Assembly (NCBI RefSeq): GCF_900113955.1
Contig: NZ_FORH01000008.1
Span: 124,001-188,000, forward strand
Reading direction: 5' to 3'
Length of the DNA: 64,000 nt
Source of the DNA: Celeribacter neptunius
Lineage (GTDB): Bacteria > Pseudomonadota > Alphaproteobacteria > Rhodobacterales > Rhodobacteraceae
Of this stretch, positions 46,573 through 55,233 are shown one piece after another (positions within the stretch are counted from its first letter, which is position 1; every line of letters starts with the position of its first letter). The notes below the pieces were generated by a model. It was not told the DNA's origin and did no database searches. It saw only the letters and a program-made list of their open reading frames with translations. A program made the position numbers and the translations under genes.

Positions 46573-47043
46573 ATGGCGCTCGAAATTCACAACATGGCAG
46601 GGCACCTGATTCGCAGGCTGAATCAGATTTCCGCCTCGGTGTTTCAGGAGCGGATGAAGGCGCAGGGTCTGACCATGACCTCGGTGCAATTCGCCGCGAT
46701 GAATGCGGTGCGTGCCCATCCCGGCATGGATCAGGCGCGGCTCGCCGGGATGATCGCCTATGACCGGGCGACGATCGGCGGCGTGGTCGACCGGCTGGAG
46801 AGCAAGGGCTTGCTGACGCGCCGGGTCTGCGAACAGGACCGCCGTGCCCGGCTGGTCTCGCTGACCGAAGCGGGCGAGGCGCTTCTGGACGAGCTGATCC
46901 CGGTGGTGCGCAGCTTTCAGGAGGACATCCTCTCCGGGCTGAGCGAGGCAGAGCGCGCGGAGTTTCTGCGCCTCGCTGCGAAAGCCGCCGATGGTGGCAA
47001 TCACCTGAGCCGGGCACCGTTGATTCTCGAAAAGAAGAGCTGA
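46573..47043 (+). CDS. MarR-family regulator of the gentisate operon
   Basis: A 156-residue protein with a winged helix (LTMTSVQFAAMNAVRAHPGMDQARLAGMIAYDRATIGGVVDRLESKGLLTR) and the wing VCEQDRRARLVSLTEAGE. It is likely a repressor relieved by an aromatic acid or its CoA ester. It is divergent from dctP of the gentisate operon. ATG at 46573 is chosen because GGGAG lies upstream; the frame is open to 46519. Confidence 0.9.
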   Translation: MALEIHNMAGHLIRRLNQISASVFQERMKAQGLTMTSVQFAAMNAVRAHPGMDQARLAGMIAYDRATIGGVVDRLESKGLLTRRVCEQDRRARLVSLTEAGEALLDELIPVVRSFQEDILSGLSEAERAEFLRLAAKAADGGNHLSRAPLILEKKS

Positions 47044-47098
47044 GATCTCATTCGGCAGTGCAGCGAGGTCTTGGCCCCCTCAGGCCGTCATCGCTTTG

Positions 47099-47130
47099 AA
47101 AAAGACCCGTGCACCCCGCGCGGGTCTTTT
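47099..47130 (+). terminator. Terminator of marR
   Basis: AAAAGACCCG pairs with CGGGTCTTTT around a GC-rich loop, with TTTTGCTTTCC following, 55 bases after the marR stop. The perfect symmetry makes it bidirectional. Confidence 0.85.
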
Positions 47131-47223
47131 GCTTTCCTGTGTTTTCGCGTGCTTTCGTGGCGTTTCTTGCGGGCTGCTTCGATTGCCGGCGCAATGCTGC
47201 ATATGCGAGATAGGTCATCCATT

Positions 47224-47248
47224 TAATTGTTCATTGACATAACAATTA
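47224..47248. promoter_or_regulatory. Operator and promoter of the SDR operon
   Basis: TAATTGTT (47224-47231) and AACAATTA (47241-47248) are a perfect 8-bp inverted repeat with a 9-base spacer. The spacer contains TTGACA (47234-47239), a consensus -35 element, and the SDR start is 38 bases downstream. A repressor bound here would block the promoter. The MarR at 51861-52313, coded within this operon, is the likely ligand of the site. Confidence 0.6.
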
Positions 47249-47285
47249 TTCCTTTGCATGGTTTCCTCAAACGGGAGGAGATATC

Positions 47286-48050
47286 ATGCAGATCGAAGGG
47301 TGCACCGCCGTCGTCACCGGCGCGGGCAGCGGGCTCGGGCTTGCCACCGCGACACGTCTGGCGGATCAGGGGGCGAAAGTCGCCGTGCTGGATCTCAATG
47401 GCGAGGCGGCGGCACAGGCGGCTGCCGGGTTCGGTGGCAAGGGCTATGCCTGTGATGTCAGCGATGCCAAGGTGGTCGAAGCGATCTTTGCCGAGATCGA
47501 GATGGACATGGGCGTGCCGCGCATCGTCGTCTCCTGTGCCGGGATCGGCACCGCCTCGCGCATCCTGCCGCGCGACGGCAGCCTGACCATCGACAGCTTT
47601 GCCAGGACCCTGAACGTCAATCTCTTGGGCACCTATACGGTGATGAACATCGCCGCCCGGGCCATGGCTTCGGCCGAGGCTTTGGACGCGGACGGGGCGC
47701 GCGGCGTCATCGTCAACACCGCCTCCGTCGCCTTCGAGGACGGTCAGATCGGCCAGGCGGCCTATTCCGCCTCGAAGGGCGGCGTCGCCTCGATGACCTT
47801 GCCGGCGGCGCGCGAGCTGGCGCGGTTCGGCATCCGGGTCATGGCGATTGCCCCGGGCCTCTTCGAGACCGCGATGAGCGCGGGCCTGCCGGATGATGTT
47901 CGGGCCGAGATCCTGAAATCCGTGCCGTACCCGTCGCGCATGGGCGATCCGGATGAATATGCCCGTCTGGTGCAGGCCATTGTCGAGAACCCGATGCTCA
48001 ACGGCACCACCATTCGCCTCGACGCCGCCGCGCGTATGCCGATCAAGTAA
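47286..48050 (+). CDS. Short-chain dehydrogenase (3-hydroxyacyl-CoA dehydrogenase type)
   Basis: NAD(P)-dependent enzyme of 254 residues with the Rossmann motif TGAGSGLG, the NVNLLGTY helix and the catalytic triad Ser in NTASVAFEDG and YSASK. It resembles type 2 3-hydroxyacyl-CoA dehydrogenases (HSD17B10-like). In this operon it would oxidise the 3-hydroxy-3-aryl-propionyl-CoA made by the hydratase to the 3-keto form. GGGAGGAG precedes ATG 47286. It is the first gene of a long plus-strand operon. Confidence 0.88.
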   Translation: MQIEGCTAVVTGAGSGLGLATATRLADQGAKVAVLDLNGEAAAQAAAGFGGKGYACDVSDAKVVEAIFAEIEMDMGVPRIVVSCAGIGTASRILPRDGSLTIDSFARTLNVNLLGTYTVMNIAARAMASAEALDADGARGVIVNTASVAFEDGQIGQAAYSASKGGVASMTLPAARELARFGIRVMAIAPGLFETAMSAGLPDDVRAEILKSVPYPSRMGDPDEYARLVQAIVENPMLNGTTIRLDAAARMPIK

Positions 48051-48073
48051 GTGCAAGAAAAAAGAAGAACGAG

Positions 48074-48841
48074 ATGACCAGTGAGATCCTGAAAATCGAC
48101 ATCGACGGCCCGGTGGCCACGCTGACTATGAGCCGTCCGGCGAAACGCAATGCCATGTGCGACGAGCTTCTGGAGGCGATCGACGGCTTTTTTTCCGCCC
48201 CGCCCGAAGGCGTGCGGGTGGTGATCCTCACCGGCACTGCCGGGCATTATTGCTCCGGGCTCGACCTGTCGGAACATGTCGCCCGCGACGCCGAGGGCAC
48301 GATGCGCCATTCGCGCAATTGGCATCGGGTGATGGAGACGATCAAATACGGCGGCCTGCCGGTGATCTCGGCCATGTTCGGCGCGGTGATCGGCGGCGGG
48401 TTGGAGCTCGCCGCGGCGAGCCATGTGCGCATCGCCGAACCTTCGAGCATGTTCCAGCTGCCCGAGGGCATGCGCGGCATCTTCGTCGGTGGCGGCGCAT
48501 CCGTTCATGTCGGGCGCATCATCGGGGCTGACCGGATGTGCGAGATGATGCTGACCGGGCGCAAGTATAATTCTGAGGAAGCTCTGGCACTGGGGCTCAC
48601 CCATTACGCGGTGGGCGAGGGCGAGGCGCTGGCGCTGGCCCGCGATCTCGCCGCCAAGATCGCCAAGAATGCGCAATTGTCGAATTACATGATGATTCAG
48701 GCGATCAGCCGGATCGACGACATGTCGAAATCCGACGGGTTGTTCATGGAAAGCATGTGCGCCGCCGTGTCGCAAACCAGCAAGGATGCCGAGGAGGGGC
48801 TCAAGGCCTTTCTCGAAAAACGCGCGCCGGTCTTCAGGTAA
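48074..48841 (+). CDS. Enoyl-CoA hydratase of a phenylpropanoid-type operon
   Basis: Crotonase-fold protein of 255 residues. Both acid residues of true hydratases are in place: GGGLELAAASHVRIAE (first Glu) and MFQLPEGMRGIFVGGGA (second Glu). Hydroxycinnamoyl-CoA hydratase-lyases, which make vanillin or 4-hydroxybenzaldehyde, lack the first Glu as I recall, so hydration only is favoured. The likely substrate is an aryl-acryloyl-CoA made by the ligase at 52365-54182. It starts 23 bases after the SDR gene. Confidence 0.88.
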   Translation: MTSEILKIDIDGPVATLTMSRPAKRNAMCDELLEAIDGFFSAPPEGVRVVILTGTAGHYCSGLDLSEHVARDAEGTMRHSRNWHRVMETIKYGGLPVISAMFGAVIGGGLELAAASHVRIAEPSSMFQLPEGMRGIFVGGGASVHVGRIIGADRMCEMMLTGRKYNSEEALALGLTHYAVGEGEALALARDLAAKIAKNAQLSNYMMIQAISRIDDMSKSDGLFMESMCAAVSQTSKDAEEGLKAFLEKRAPVFR

Positions 48842-48939
48842 GCAGGCGCGCGGATCGGGCGGTAGGAGGTCGTCCGGTCCCAAGAATTCCAAAGACCCGT
48901 GCAAAACGGGCGGACCGTCATGATCTGGGAGGACTATAC

Positions 48940-49980
48940 ATGACCACGATGACTCGCCGTACGGCATTGGCCAGCATGGGGGCGGCGCTTGCCACCCCGG
49001 CCTTTCTGAAAAAAGCCCACGCCGCCGAAGTCACCCTCAGGGTGGCGCATTTCCTGCCTGGTGTCGCGCCGATGCAGACGCAATTCTTCGATGTCTGGGC
49101 CAAGGAAATCTCTGACGCCTCGAATGGCGCCATCGAGATGCAGATGTTCCCGTCGATGCAACTGGGCGGCAAGCCGCCGCAGCTCGCCGATCAGGCGCGT
49201 CAGGGCATTGCCGATATCACCTGGACCCTGCCGGTCTACACGCCGGATCGTTTCCCGGTGGCGGAAACCATGGCGCTGCCCTTCATGGTGACCAATGCCG
49301 AAAAGACCTCGGTTGCGATGCACCAGCTGATGCAGGAGTTCGGACAGAACGAATACAAGGGTCTGAAACCCCTGGCGTTCCACACCCATGACGGGGGCAA
49401 GTTCCACACCCGCGGTCAGAAAATCTCCACCGCCGAGGATCTTAAGGGGCTCAAGCTGCGGGCGCCCAATCAGGCGACCGGCAAGATGCTCGAACTGATG
49501 GGGGCGGAAACCGTGTTCTTCCCGGTGACCGAAATGGTCGTGGGCCTGTCGAACGGTGTCATCGACGGCTGTTGCCTGCCCTATGAGGTGGTGCCGGCCT
49601 TCAAACTGCAGGAGCTGACCTCGGTGACCAACGAACCCGAAGCCGGCGCCCGCGGGCTCTATTGCAACACCTTCGCGCTGGTGATGAACGAGCGCAAATA
49701 CGAGGGCCTCTCCGACGATCTGCGCAAGGTGATCGACGATGCCTCCGGGGCTGCGCTCTCGCAGCGTCTGGGCGCGCAATTCGACAAGTTCGAAGCCTTC
49801 GGTCGCTCCGTCGTCGAAAAGCAGGGCAACGAGATCCACACCATCCCGGCGGCCGAGATCGCCAAGTGGCGCGAGATGGCGACCCCGATCTATGACGAAT
49901 GGATCGGCAAGCTGAACGATGCCGGACATGATGGCGCGGCCATCGTGGCCCGTGCCAACGAACTGCTGGACGCCGGGTGA
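48940..49980 (+). CDS. dctP: TRAP substrate-binding protein (phenylpropanoid-type operon)
   Basis: Periplasmic 346-residue binding protein. The N-terminus MTTMTRRTALASMGAALATPAF with twin arginines is like a Tat signal, unlike the Sec signal of the other DctP. Family features: MFPSMQLGGKPPQLADQARQGIADITWTL, LKLRAPNQATGKMLELMGAETV, and MVVGLSNGVIDGCCLPYEVVP. ATG 48940 follows GGGAGGA. TarP of Rhodopseudomonas, a binding protein for p-coumarate and related acids, is a plausible functional parallel. Confidence 0.92.
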   Translation: MTTMTRRTALASMGAALATPAFLKKAHAAEVTLRVAHFLPGVAPMQTQFFDVWAKEISDASNGAIEMQMFPSMQLGGKPPQLADQARQGIADITWTLPVYTPDRFPVAETMALPFMVTNAEKTSVAMHQLMQEFGQNEYKGLKPLAFHTHDGGKFHTRGQKISTAEDLKGLKLRAPNQATGKMLELMGAETVFFPVTEMVVGLSNGVIDGCCLPYEVVPAFKLQELTSVTNEPEAGARGLYCNTFALVMNERKYEGLSDDLRKVIDDASGAALSQRLGAQFDKFEAFGRSVVEKQGNEIHTIPAAEIAKWREMATPIYDEWIGKLNDAGHDGAAIVARANELLDAG

Positions 49981-49983
49981 ACC

Positions 49984-50523
49984 ATGGCCGAGGGGCGCAA
50001 CATAGAGCTGGAGCAGGGGGATCATACCCCCCTGTTTCGCACCCTGCAGAAGATCTGCCTGATCTCGGCCGGTCTCGGCGGCGTCGTGATTTTTGGCGCC
50101 TCGCTCGCCGTCACCCTGTCGGTGGTGATGCGCAACATCGGGCTTGGCGGCATTCGCGGCGATTTCGAACTGGTGGAACTGGCCTGTGCGGCCTGTGCCT
50201 CGCTGTTCCTGCCTTTGTGCCAATTCAACAAGGGGCATGTGATGGTCGATCTTTTCACCCTCTGGCTCAAGCCCGTGACCCAGCGGCGTTTCGATGGGGT
50301 CTGGACCCTGATCTTTGCCGGCTGCTGGGCCTTTCTGACCTGGCGGCTCGCCGTGGGGATGGGCGAAATGCATGAGTATGGCGACCGCACCATGTTGCTG
50401 CGCGCACCGGTGTGGTGGGTCTACCTGCCGGCGATTTTCGGCGCGGGCCTCTCTGCCGTGGTCGCGGTCATTCAGGCGCTGCCGATGCTGAGCCACGCTT
50501 TCCGTGCTCTGGAGGTGAGCTGA
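49984..50523 (+). CDS. dctQ: TRAP transporter small membrane subunit (phenylpropanoid-type operon)
   Basis: A 179-residue protein with four membrane segments (ISAGLGGVVIFGASLAVTLSVVM first) and the DctQ pattern QFNKGHVMVDLFTLWLKPVTQRRFD. It starts 3 bases after dctP and its stop overlaps the dctM start (TGATG). Confidence 0.9.
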   Translation: MAEGRNIELEQGDHTPLFRTLQKICLISAGLGGVVIFGASLAVTLSVVMRNIGLGGIRGDFELVELACAACASLFLPLCQFNKGHVMVDLFTLWLKPVTQRRFDGVWTLIFAGCWAFLTWRLAVGMGEMHEYGDRTMLLRAPVWWVYLPAIFGAGLSAVVAVIQALPMLSHAFRALEVS

Positions 50524-51845
50524 TGGAACCGCTCACAATCGCCATCATCATGGTCATCGGCCTGCTCGTGCTGATCTTCGCACGCATGCCGATCGCGCTG
50601 GGCATGGGGCTCGTCGGCGCGCTGGGCTATATCAAGCTCGCCTCGCCCTATGCGCTCATGGCCTATTTCAACACCGCCTGGGTCGACAAATTCATGTCCT
50701 ACGAGCTGGCCATCGTGCCGCTCTTCATCCTGATGGGGCATTTGGCGACCCGGTCGGGGATCTCGGCGGCGATCTTTGCCGCCTCGAACGCCTGGATCGG
50801 GCATTTGCGCGGCGGTCTCGCCATGGCCTCGGTCGCGGGCTGCGCGATGTTCGGATCGATCTCCGGCTCGTCTCTCGCCACTGCCTCGACCATGGCGCGC
50901 GTCGCCCTGCCGGAGATGCGCAAGCACGGCTACTCCGGCGCGCTGGCCTCGGGTTCTCTGGCGGCAGGTGGCACTTTGGGCATTCTCATTCCGCCTTCGG
51001 TGGTGCTTATCATCTACGCGCTCCTGACCGAGCAGAATATCGTCAAACTGTTCCTGGCGGCGACCATCCCCGGCATCTTGGCCGTGATCGGTTTCTGTAT
51101 TGCCATCGCGGTCTATGTCCGGCTCTACCCGAACGAAGGCCCGACTCATGATCCGGCGCCGTTCAGCCAGCGCCTGAAAGCCTTGAAAGACATCTGGCAT
51201 ATCGTGGTGATCTTCGTCGTGGTGCTGGGCGGCATCTATGGCGGCTTCTTCACACCCGCGGAGGGGGCCTCCGTCGGTGTGATCCTGATGCTCGTCGCCG
51301 GGCTTTTGACCAGAGGGCTCAATGCCCGCACCATCCTCGATTGCCTGATCGACACGGCGGGCTCGACGGCAATGATCTTTGCCATCGTCTTTGGCGCCGA
51401 TATTTTCAACGTCGCGCTTGCCCTCTCGCGCATGCCCTCCGAGGTTGCCGCCTATTTCGCCACGGCCAATGTCGCACCGATCGTGGTTCTGGGCGGGATC
51501 ATCGTCTTTTACCTGATCATGGGGTGTCTCATGGACAGCCTGTCGATGATCCTTCTGACCGTGCCGGTGTTCTTTCCGACCATCATGGCGCTGGATTTCG
51601 GGTTGATGCCGGAACAGCAGGCGATGTGGTTCGGGATCATCTCGCTCGTGGTGGTGGAAATGGGGCTGATCACGCCCCCCGTCGGCATGAACCTTTTTGT
51701 CATCTCCTCGATGGCCAAGGACATCCCGACGAGCCAGATCTTCCGCGGCACCACGCCCTTCATCATCGCGGAGTTCTTCCGGATTGCTATTCTGGTGAGT
51801 TTCCCGGTGTTGAGCTATTGGCTGGTCGATCTGGTCGCCAATTGA
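50523..51845 (+). CDS. dctM: TRAP transporter large membrane subunit (phenylpropanoid-type operon)
   Basis: A 440-residue protein with about 12 membrane segments. The DctM signatures AGCAMFGSISGSSLATASTMARVALPEMRK and GTLGILIPPSVVLIIYALL are clear, and LITPPVGMNLFVISSMAKDIP lies near the end. The start at 50523 overlaps dctQ; the longer frame runs inside dctQ. It is a close relative of the other DctM in this window. Confidence 0.93.
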   Translation: MEPLTIAIIMVIGLLVLIFARMPIALGMGLVGALGYIKLASPYALMAYFNTAWVDKFMSYELAIVPLFILMGHLATRSGISAAIFAASNAWIGHLRGGLAMASVAGCAMFGSISGSSLATASTMARVALPEMRKHGYSGALASGSLAAGGTLGILIPPSVVLIIYALLTEQNIVKLFLAATIPGILAVIGFCIAIAVYVRLYPNEGPTHDPAPFSQRLKALKDIWHIVVIFVVVLGGIYGGFFTPAEGASVGVILMLVAGLLTRGLNARTILDCLIDTAGSTAMIFAIVFGADIFNVALALSRMPSEVAAYFATANVAPIVVLGGIIVFYLIMGCLMDSLSMILLTVPVFFPTIMALDFGLMPEQQAMWFGIISLVVVEMGLITPPVGMNLFVISSMAKDIPTSQIFRGTTPFIIAEFFRIAILVSFPVLSYWLVDLVAN

Positions 51846-51860
51846 GGAAGGGGAAAGCCG

Positions 51861-52313
51861 ATGAAAAAGCCGCTCGAAACCAAAGAGATCACCGACAGGA
51901 ACCTGCGCCAGTTCGTGGGCTACAACATGAAGCGCGCCTTTCTGGCGGTGCGCGAGGATCTCGCCCAGCACCTCGAGGCGCTCGGGCTCAGGATGACCTC
52001 CTTCTCGGCCCTGGCGGTGATCATCGAGAACCCCGACATCTCCCAGAGCCGCCTCGCCGAAGCGCTCAAGATCGAGCGCTCCGGCGTGGTGGTGCTGGTG
52101 GATGAGTTGGAAAGCGCCGACCTGATCGAACGCGGCCGGGTCGAAGGCGACCGCCGGCAATATGCGCTCAGGGCCACCCCGGCGGGTGAGGCGCGCTGGC
52201 AAGCCGCGGAAAAGGCGGTGCAGGCGCATGAGGACGGGATTTTTGCCGCTTTGACGGCAGAGGAACGCAGGACCCTGAAAGCCCTGTTGGGCCGGGTCCG
52301 ACGGGCGACATAG
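51861..52313 (+). CDS. MarR-family regulator inside the phenylpropanoid-type operon
   Basis: A 150-residue protein with a winged helix (LGLRMTSFSALAVIIENPDISQSRLAEALKIERSGVVVLVDELESADLI) and wing RVEGDRRQYALRATPAGEA. It is coded within the operon between dctM and the CoA ligase, as are PhdR/CouR-like repressors near phenylpropanoid genes that answer to aryl-CoA. It would most simply bind the dyad at 47224-47248. Confidence 0.88.
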   Translation: MKKPLETKEITDRNLRQFVGYNMKRAFLAVREDLAQHLEALGLRMTSFSALAVIIENPDISQSRLAEALKIERSGVVVLVDELESADLIERGRVEGDRRQYALRATPAGEARWQAAEKAVQAHEDGIFAALTAEERRTLKALLGRVRRAT

Positions 52314-52364
52314 CCCGTACAAGCATATCGGCGCGAAGGAGACGCGCTGTCATGGGAGGAACGC

Positions 52365-54182
52365 ATGAAAGATCTGACAACGGGGCTGACGCTGGCACCG
52401 CATTCGGTAAGGCTGGAGCGCAATGGCGCAGAGGAGATGATCCTCACCTCGACCCTGCCGCTCGACCCGGTGGTCGAGCACACCGGAATCTGGCTGGAGA
52501 AATGGGCCGCCCTGCGCCCCGATGTGACCTATCTCGCCGAACGCTCCGGCGAGGGTTGGCGTGAGCTGGGCTATGGTGAAGTGCTCGAGCGGGTAAAAGC
52601 CATCGCCAGCGCTTTGGCCGCGCGCGGTCTCGATCATTCGACGCCCATTCTGATCATGTCCGGCAATTCCGTCGATCACGCGCTCCTGTCCTTTGGTGCG
52701 CAATGGGCCGGCGTGCCCACCGTGCCGCTGGCAGAGCAATATTCGCTCATCGAAGAGGCACATTTCCGCCTGCAATACGCGATTAACAAGACCCGGCCGA
52801 AGATGGCCTTTGTCGACAATGCGGCGCGCTATGCCAAGGCGCTGGCGCTCGCCGATCTCGACGGTATCGAAATCGTGGCCTCTCTCCCGGAGGGCGCGCC
52901 ACGCCCCGTGACGCCTTTTGCCGAGCTCCTGAAAGGTGACCGGGGCGTGGACCTGGATGCGGTGCATGCCGGGGTCGGTCCCGACACGCTGGCGAAGATC
53001 CTCTTCACCTCCGGCTCCTCGTCGGACCCCAAGGGCGTGATGACCACCCAGCGGATGATGTGTGCCAATCAGTCGATGATGTCCTCGGTCCTGCCCTTCA
53101 TGAAGGAGCGCCCGCAGCGTATCGTCGACTGGTTGCCCTGGAACCACGTGTTCGGCGGCTCGCACAATGTCAACATGATGCTGATGCACGGCGGCTCCTT
53201 CTATATCGACAATGGCAAGCCGACGAAGGCGCTGTTCGGGCAGACGGTCGAGAATGTCACCGCCATGCCCGGCACCGCCGCCTTCAACGTGCCGGTTGGC
53301 TTTTCCATGCTGGTGCATGAGATGGAGCACAATCTGGCGCTGCGCGAGGCCTATTTCAAAGATCTCGACATGCTGTTCTACGCCGGGGCGTCCTTGCCAC
53401 AGGACGTCTGGACGCGGCTCGAGGAAATGGCCATCGAGGTGCGGGGCAAACTGCCCCTGATGATCTCGAGCTGGGGCCTGACCGAGACCGCGCCGGCCAA
53501 TGTGATGGTGCACGAACCGATCGGGCGCTCCGGCGTGATCGGCGTGCCGCTTCCCGGCTCCGAGGTCAAATTGATCCCCGATGCCGAGATGCGCTGCGAG
53601 ATCCGCGTGCGCGGGCCCAATGTCATGCCGGGCTATCTCAATGACCCGGAAAAGACCGCCGAGGCCTTCGATGAAGACGGGTTCTTCATCACCGGCGATG
53701 CGGTGAAATTCCTCGATGCCGACGATCCGAACCGTGGTCTCGTCTTCGATGGCCGTGTCTCCGAGGATTTCAAACTCCTGACCGGCACCTGGGTGCAGGC
53801 CGGCAAGCTGCGGCTCGATGCTCTGGAAGCGCTGCGGGGGCTCGTGCTCGATGTCGTCATCTGCGGCCATGACCGCGGCGAGATCGGCCTCTTCGTCTTC
53901 CCGCGCCCGGATCATGTCCATGGCGACAACTCCTCCGAAGGGGCGGTGATTGACGAGCATCTTCAGGCCGAGATCCATCACGTCCTGCGCAAGATGGCCC
54001 GCGCCGCCTCCGGCTCCGCCAAGCGCATTGCGCGGGCGATCATTCTCTCTGAGCCGCCCTCGGTGAAAGACGGTGAGATCACCGACAAGGGGTCCTTGAA
54101 CACCCGCAAAGTCATCACCCGCCGCGCCGATCTTTTGGAACGTCTCTACGACAACGAAGACCCGGCGCTCATCCGCGTATAA
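52365..54182 (+). CDS. Aryl-CoA ligase of the feruloyl-CoA synthetase type
   Basis: Adenylate-forming enzyme of 605 residues: KILFTSGSSSDPKGVMTTQ is the ATP loop, SSWGLTETAPAN the adenylation motif, and EDGFFITGDAVKFLD the hinge region. The sequence resembles feruloyl-CoA synthases (Fcs), which activate ferulate, p-coumarate or caffeate. GGGAGGA precedes ATG 52365. It follows marR in the operon and supplies the CoA thioester for the hydratase and SDR. Phenylpropionates or long-chain acids cannot be ruled out as substrates. Confidence 0.88.
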   Translation: MKDLTTGLTLAPHSVRLERNGAEEMILTSTLPLDPVVEHTGIWLEKWAALRPDVTYLAERSGEGWRELGYGEVLERVKAIASALAARGLDHSTPILIMSGNSVDHALLSFGAQWAGVPTVPLAEQYSLIEEAHFRLQYAINKTRPKMAFVDNAARYAKALALADLDGIEIVASLPEGAPRPVTPFAELLKGDRGVDLDAVHAGVGPDTLAKILFTSGSSSDPKGVMTTQRMMCANQSMMSSVLPFMKERPQRIVDWLPWNHVFGGSHNVNMMLMHGGSFYIDNGKPTKALFGQTVENVTAMPGTAAFNVPVGFSMLVHEMEHNLALREAYFKDLDMLFYAGASLPQDVWTRLEEMAIEVRGKLPLMISSWGLTETAPANVMVHEPIGRSGVIGVPLPGSEVKLIPDAEMRCEIRVRGPNVMPGYLNDPEKTAEAFDEDGFFITGDAVKFLDADDPNRGLVFDGRVSEDFKLLTGTWVQAGKLRLDALEALRGLVLDVVICGHDRGEIGLFVFPRPDHVHGDNSSEGAVIDEHLQAEIHHVLRKMARAASGSAKRIARAIILSEPPSVKDGEITDKGSLNTRKVITRRADLLERLYDNEDPALIRV

Positions 54183-54193
54183 GGAATTGAAAT

Positions 54194-55069
54194 ATGGTAG
54201 ATTTTTCCAGCGTTCGCGCGATTGATTTTCACACCCATGCCGAGGAGGCCTGTGGCTGTCACGACGATGACGGCTACGACGATCTGCAGGCCTCGATGGC
54301 CAAGTATTTCGGCGCGCCGTGGAACCACCCGCCCACGATAGATCAGACCGCCGCGCATTACCGCGAGATGAACATCGCCGCGGTGATCTTTCCGGTCGAT
54401 GCTGAGCGTGAGACCGGCTATCGCCGTTACAACAATTACGAGGTGGCGGAGGCCTGCGCCCAACATTCGGACATCCTCATTCCGTTTGCCTCGATCGATC
54501 CGGCCAAGGGCAAGCTGGGCGCCCGCGAGGCCCGCGACCTGGTGGAAAACCATGGCATCCAGGGCTTCAAATTCCACCCGACCATGCAGGGTTTCTACCC
54601 CAATGATCGTGACGCTTACGTGCTTTATGAGGCGATCGCCGAAAGCGGCAAACCGGCGCTGTTCCACACCGGGCAGACCGGGGTCGGTTCAGGCATGCCC
54701 GGCGGCAATGGTATGCGGCTGAAATACTCCAACCCGATGTATATCGACGATGTGGCCGTGGACTTTCCCGAGATGCCGATCATCCTCGCCCACCCGTCCT
54801 TCCCGTGGCAGGAAGAGGCGCTGAGCGTGGCGACGCACAAGCCCAATGTCTATATCGACCTGTCGGGCTGGTCGCCGAAATATTTCCCGCCCATTCTGGT
54901 GCGCTATGCCAATACGATGCTCCGCAAAAAGATGCTCTTCGGCTCCGACTGGCCGATGATCGCGCCGGAGAAGTGGCTCGATGCCTTTGACAAAGCCGAG
55001 TTCCGCGACGAGGTACGCCCGCTCATCCTCAAGGAAAACGCCATGCGGCTCTTGGGTGTCTCCGAATGA
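54194..55069 (+). CDS. Amidohydrolase-family protein, candidate aryl beta-ketoacyl-CoA hydrolase
   Basis: A 291-residue TIM-barrel metallohydrolase with the expected ligands: AIDFHTHAEEA (HxH), GFKFHPTMQGF, PALFHTGQTG, IILAHPSFPWQ and LFGSDWPM (Asp). It starts 11 bases after the CoA ligase. No thiolase lies in this operon. In actinobacterial phenylpropanoid clusters (phd/cou), an amidohydrolase in this position is proposed to cut the 3-keto-3-arylpropionyl-CoA by hydrolysis into the aromatic acid and acetyl-CoA. I infer the same role here; it is not proven by sequence. Confidence 0.85.
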   Translation: MVDFSSVRAIDFHTHAEEACGCHDDDGYDDLQASMAKYFGAPWNHPPTIDQTAAHYREMNIAAVIFPVDAERETGYRRYNNYEVAEACAQHSDILIPFASIDPAKGKLGAREARDLVENHGIQGFKFHPTMQGFYPNDRDAYVLYEAIAESGKPALFHTGQTGVGSGMPGGNGMRLKYSNPMYIDDVAVDFPEMPIILAHPSFPWQEEALSVATHKPNVYIDLSGWSPKYFPPILVRYANTMLRKKMLFGSDWPMIAPEKWLDAFDKAEFRDEVRPLILKENAMRLLGVSE

Positions 55070-55233
55070 CCCCGTTTTCGACGAGAGCGCGCTCGCCGGC
55101 CCGTAGGGTGGCGACGCAACGCGTATTCAGTGCGCTTTATGGTAGCCAAATTCGCGCGACTTTTGTTTGAAGCGCATCACCAGAAAATCGCCAGCCCGGT
55201 CGTGCTGGAAGCACGCCTCCGGCATGACACGGG

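Noticed and set aside
47286-54182. Ferulate-to-vanillin (Fcs-Ech-Vdh) pathway
   Set aside because: The ligase fits Fcs, but the crotonase keeps both hydratase glutamates, no vanillin dehydrogenase or vanillate demethylase is present, and an SDR plus amidohydrolase take that place.
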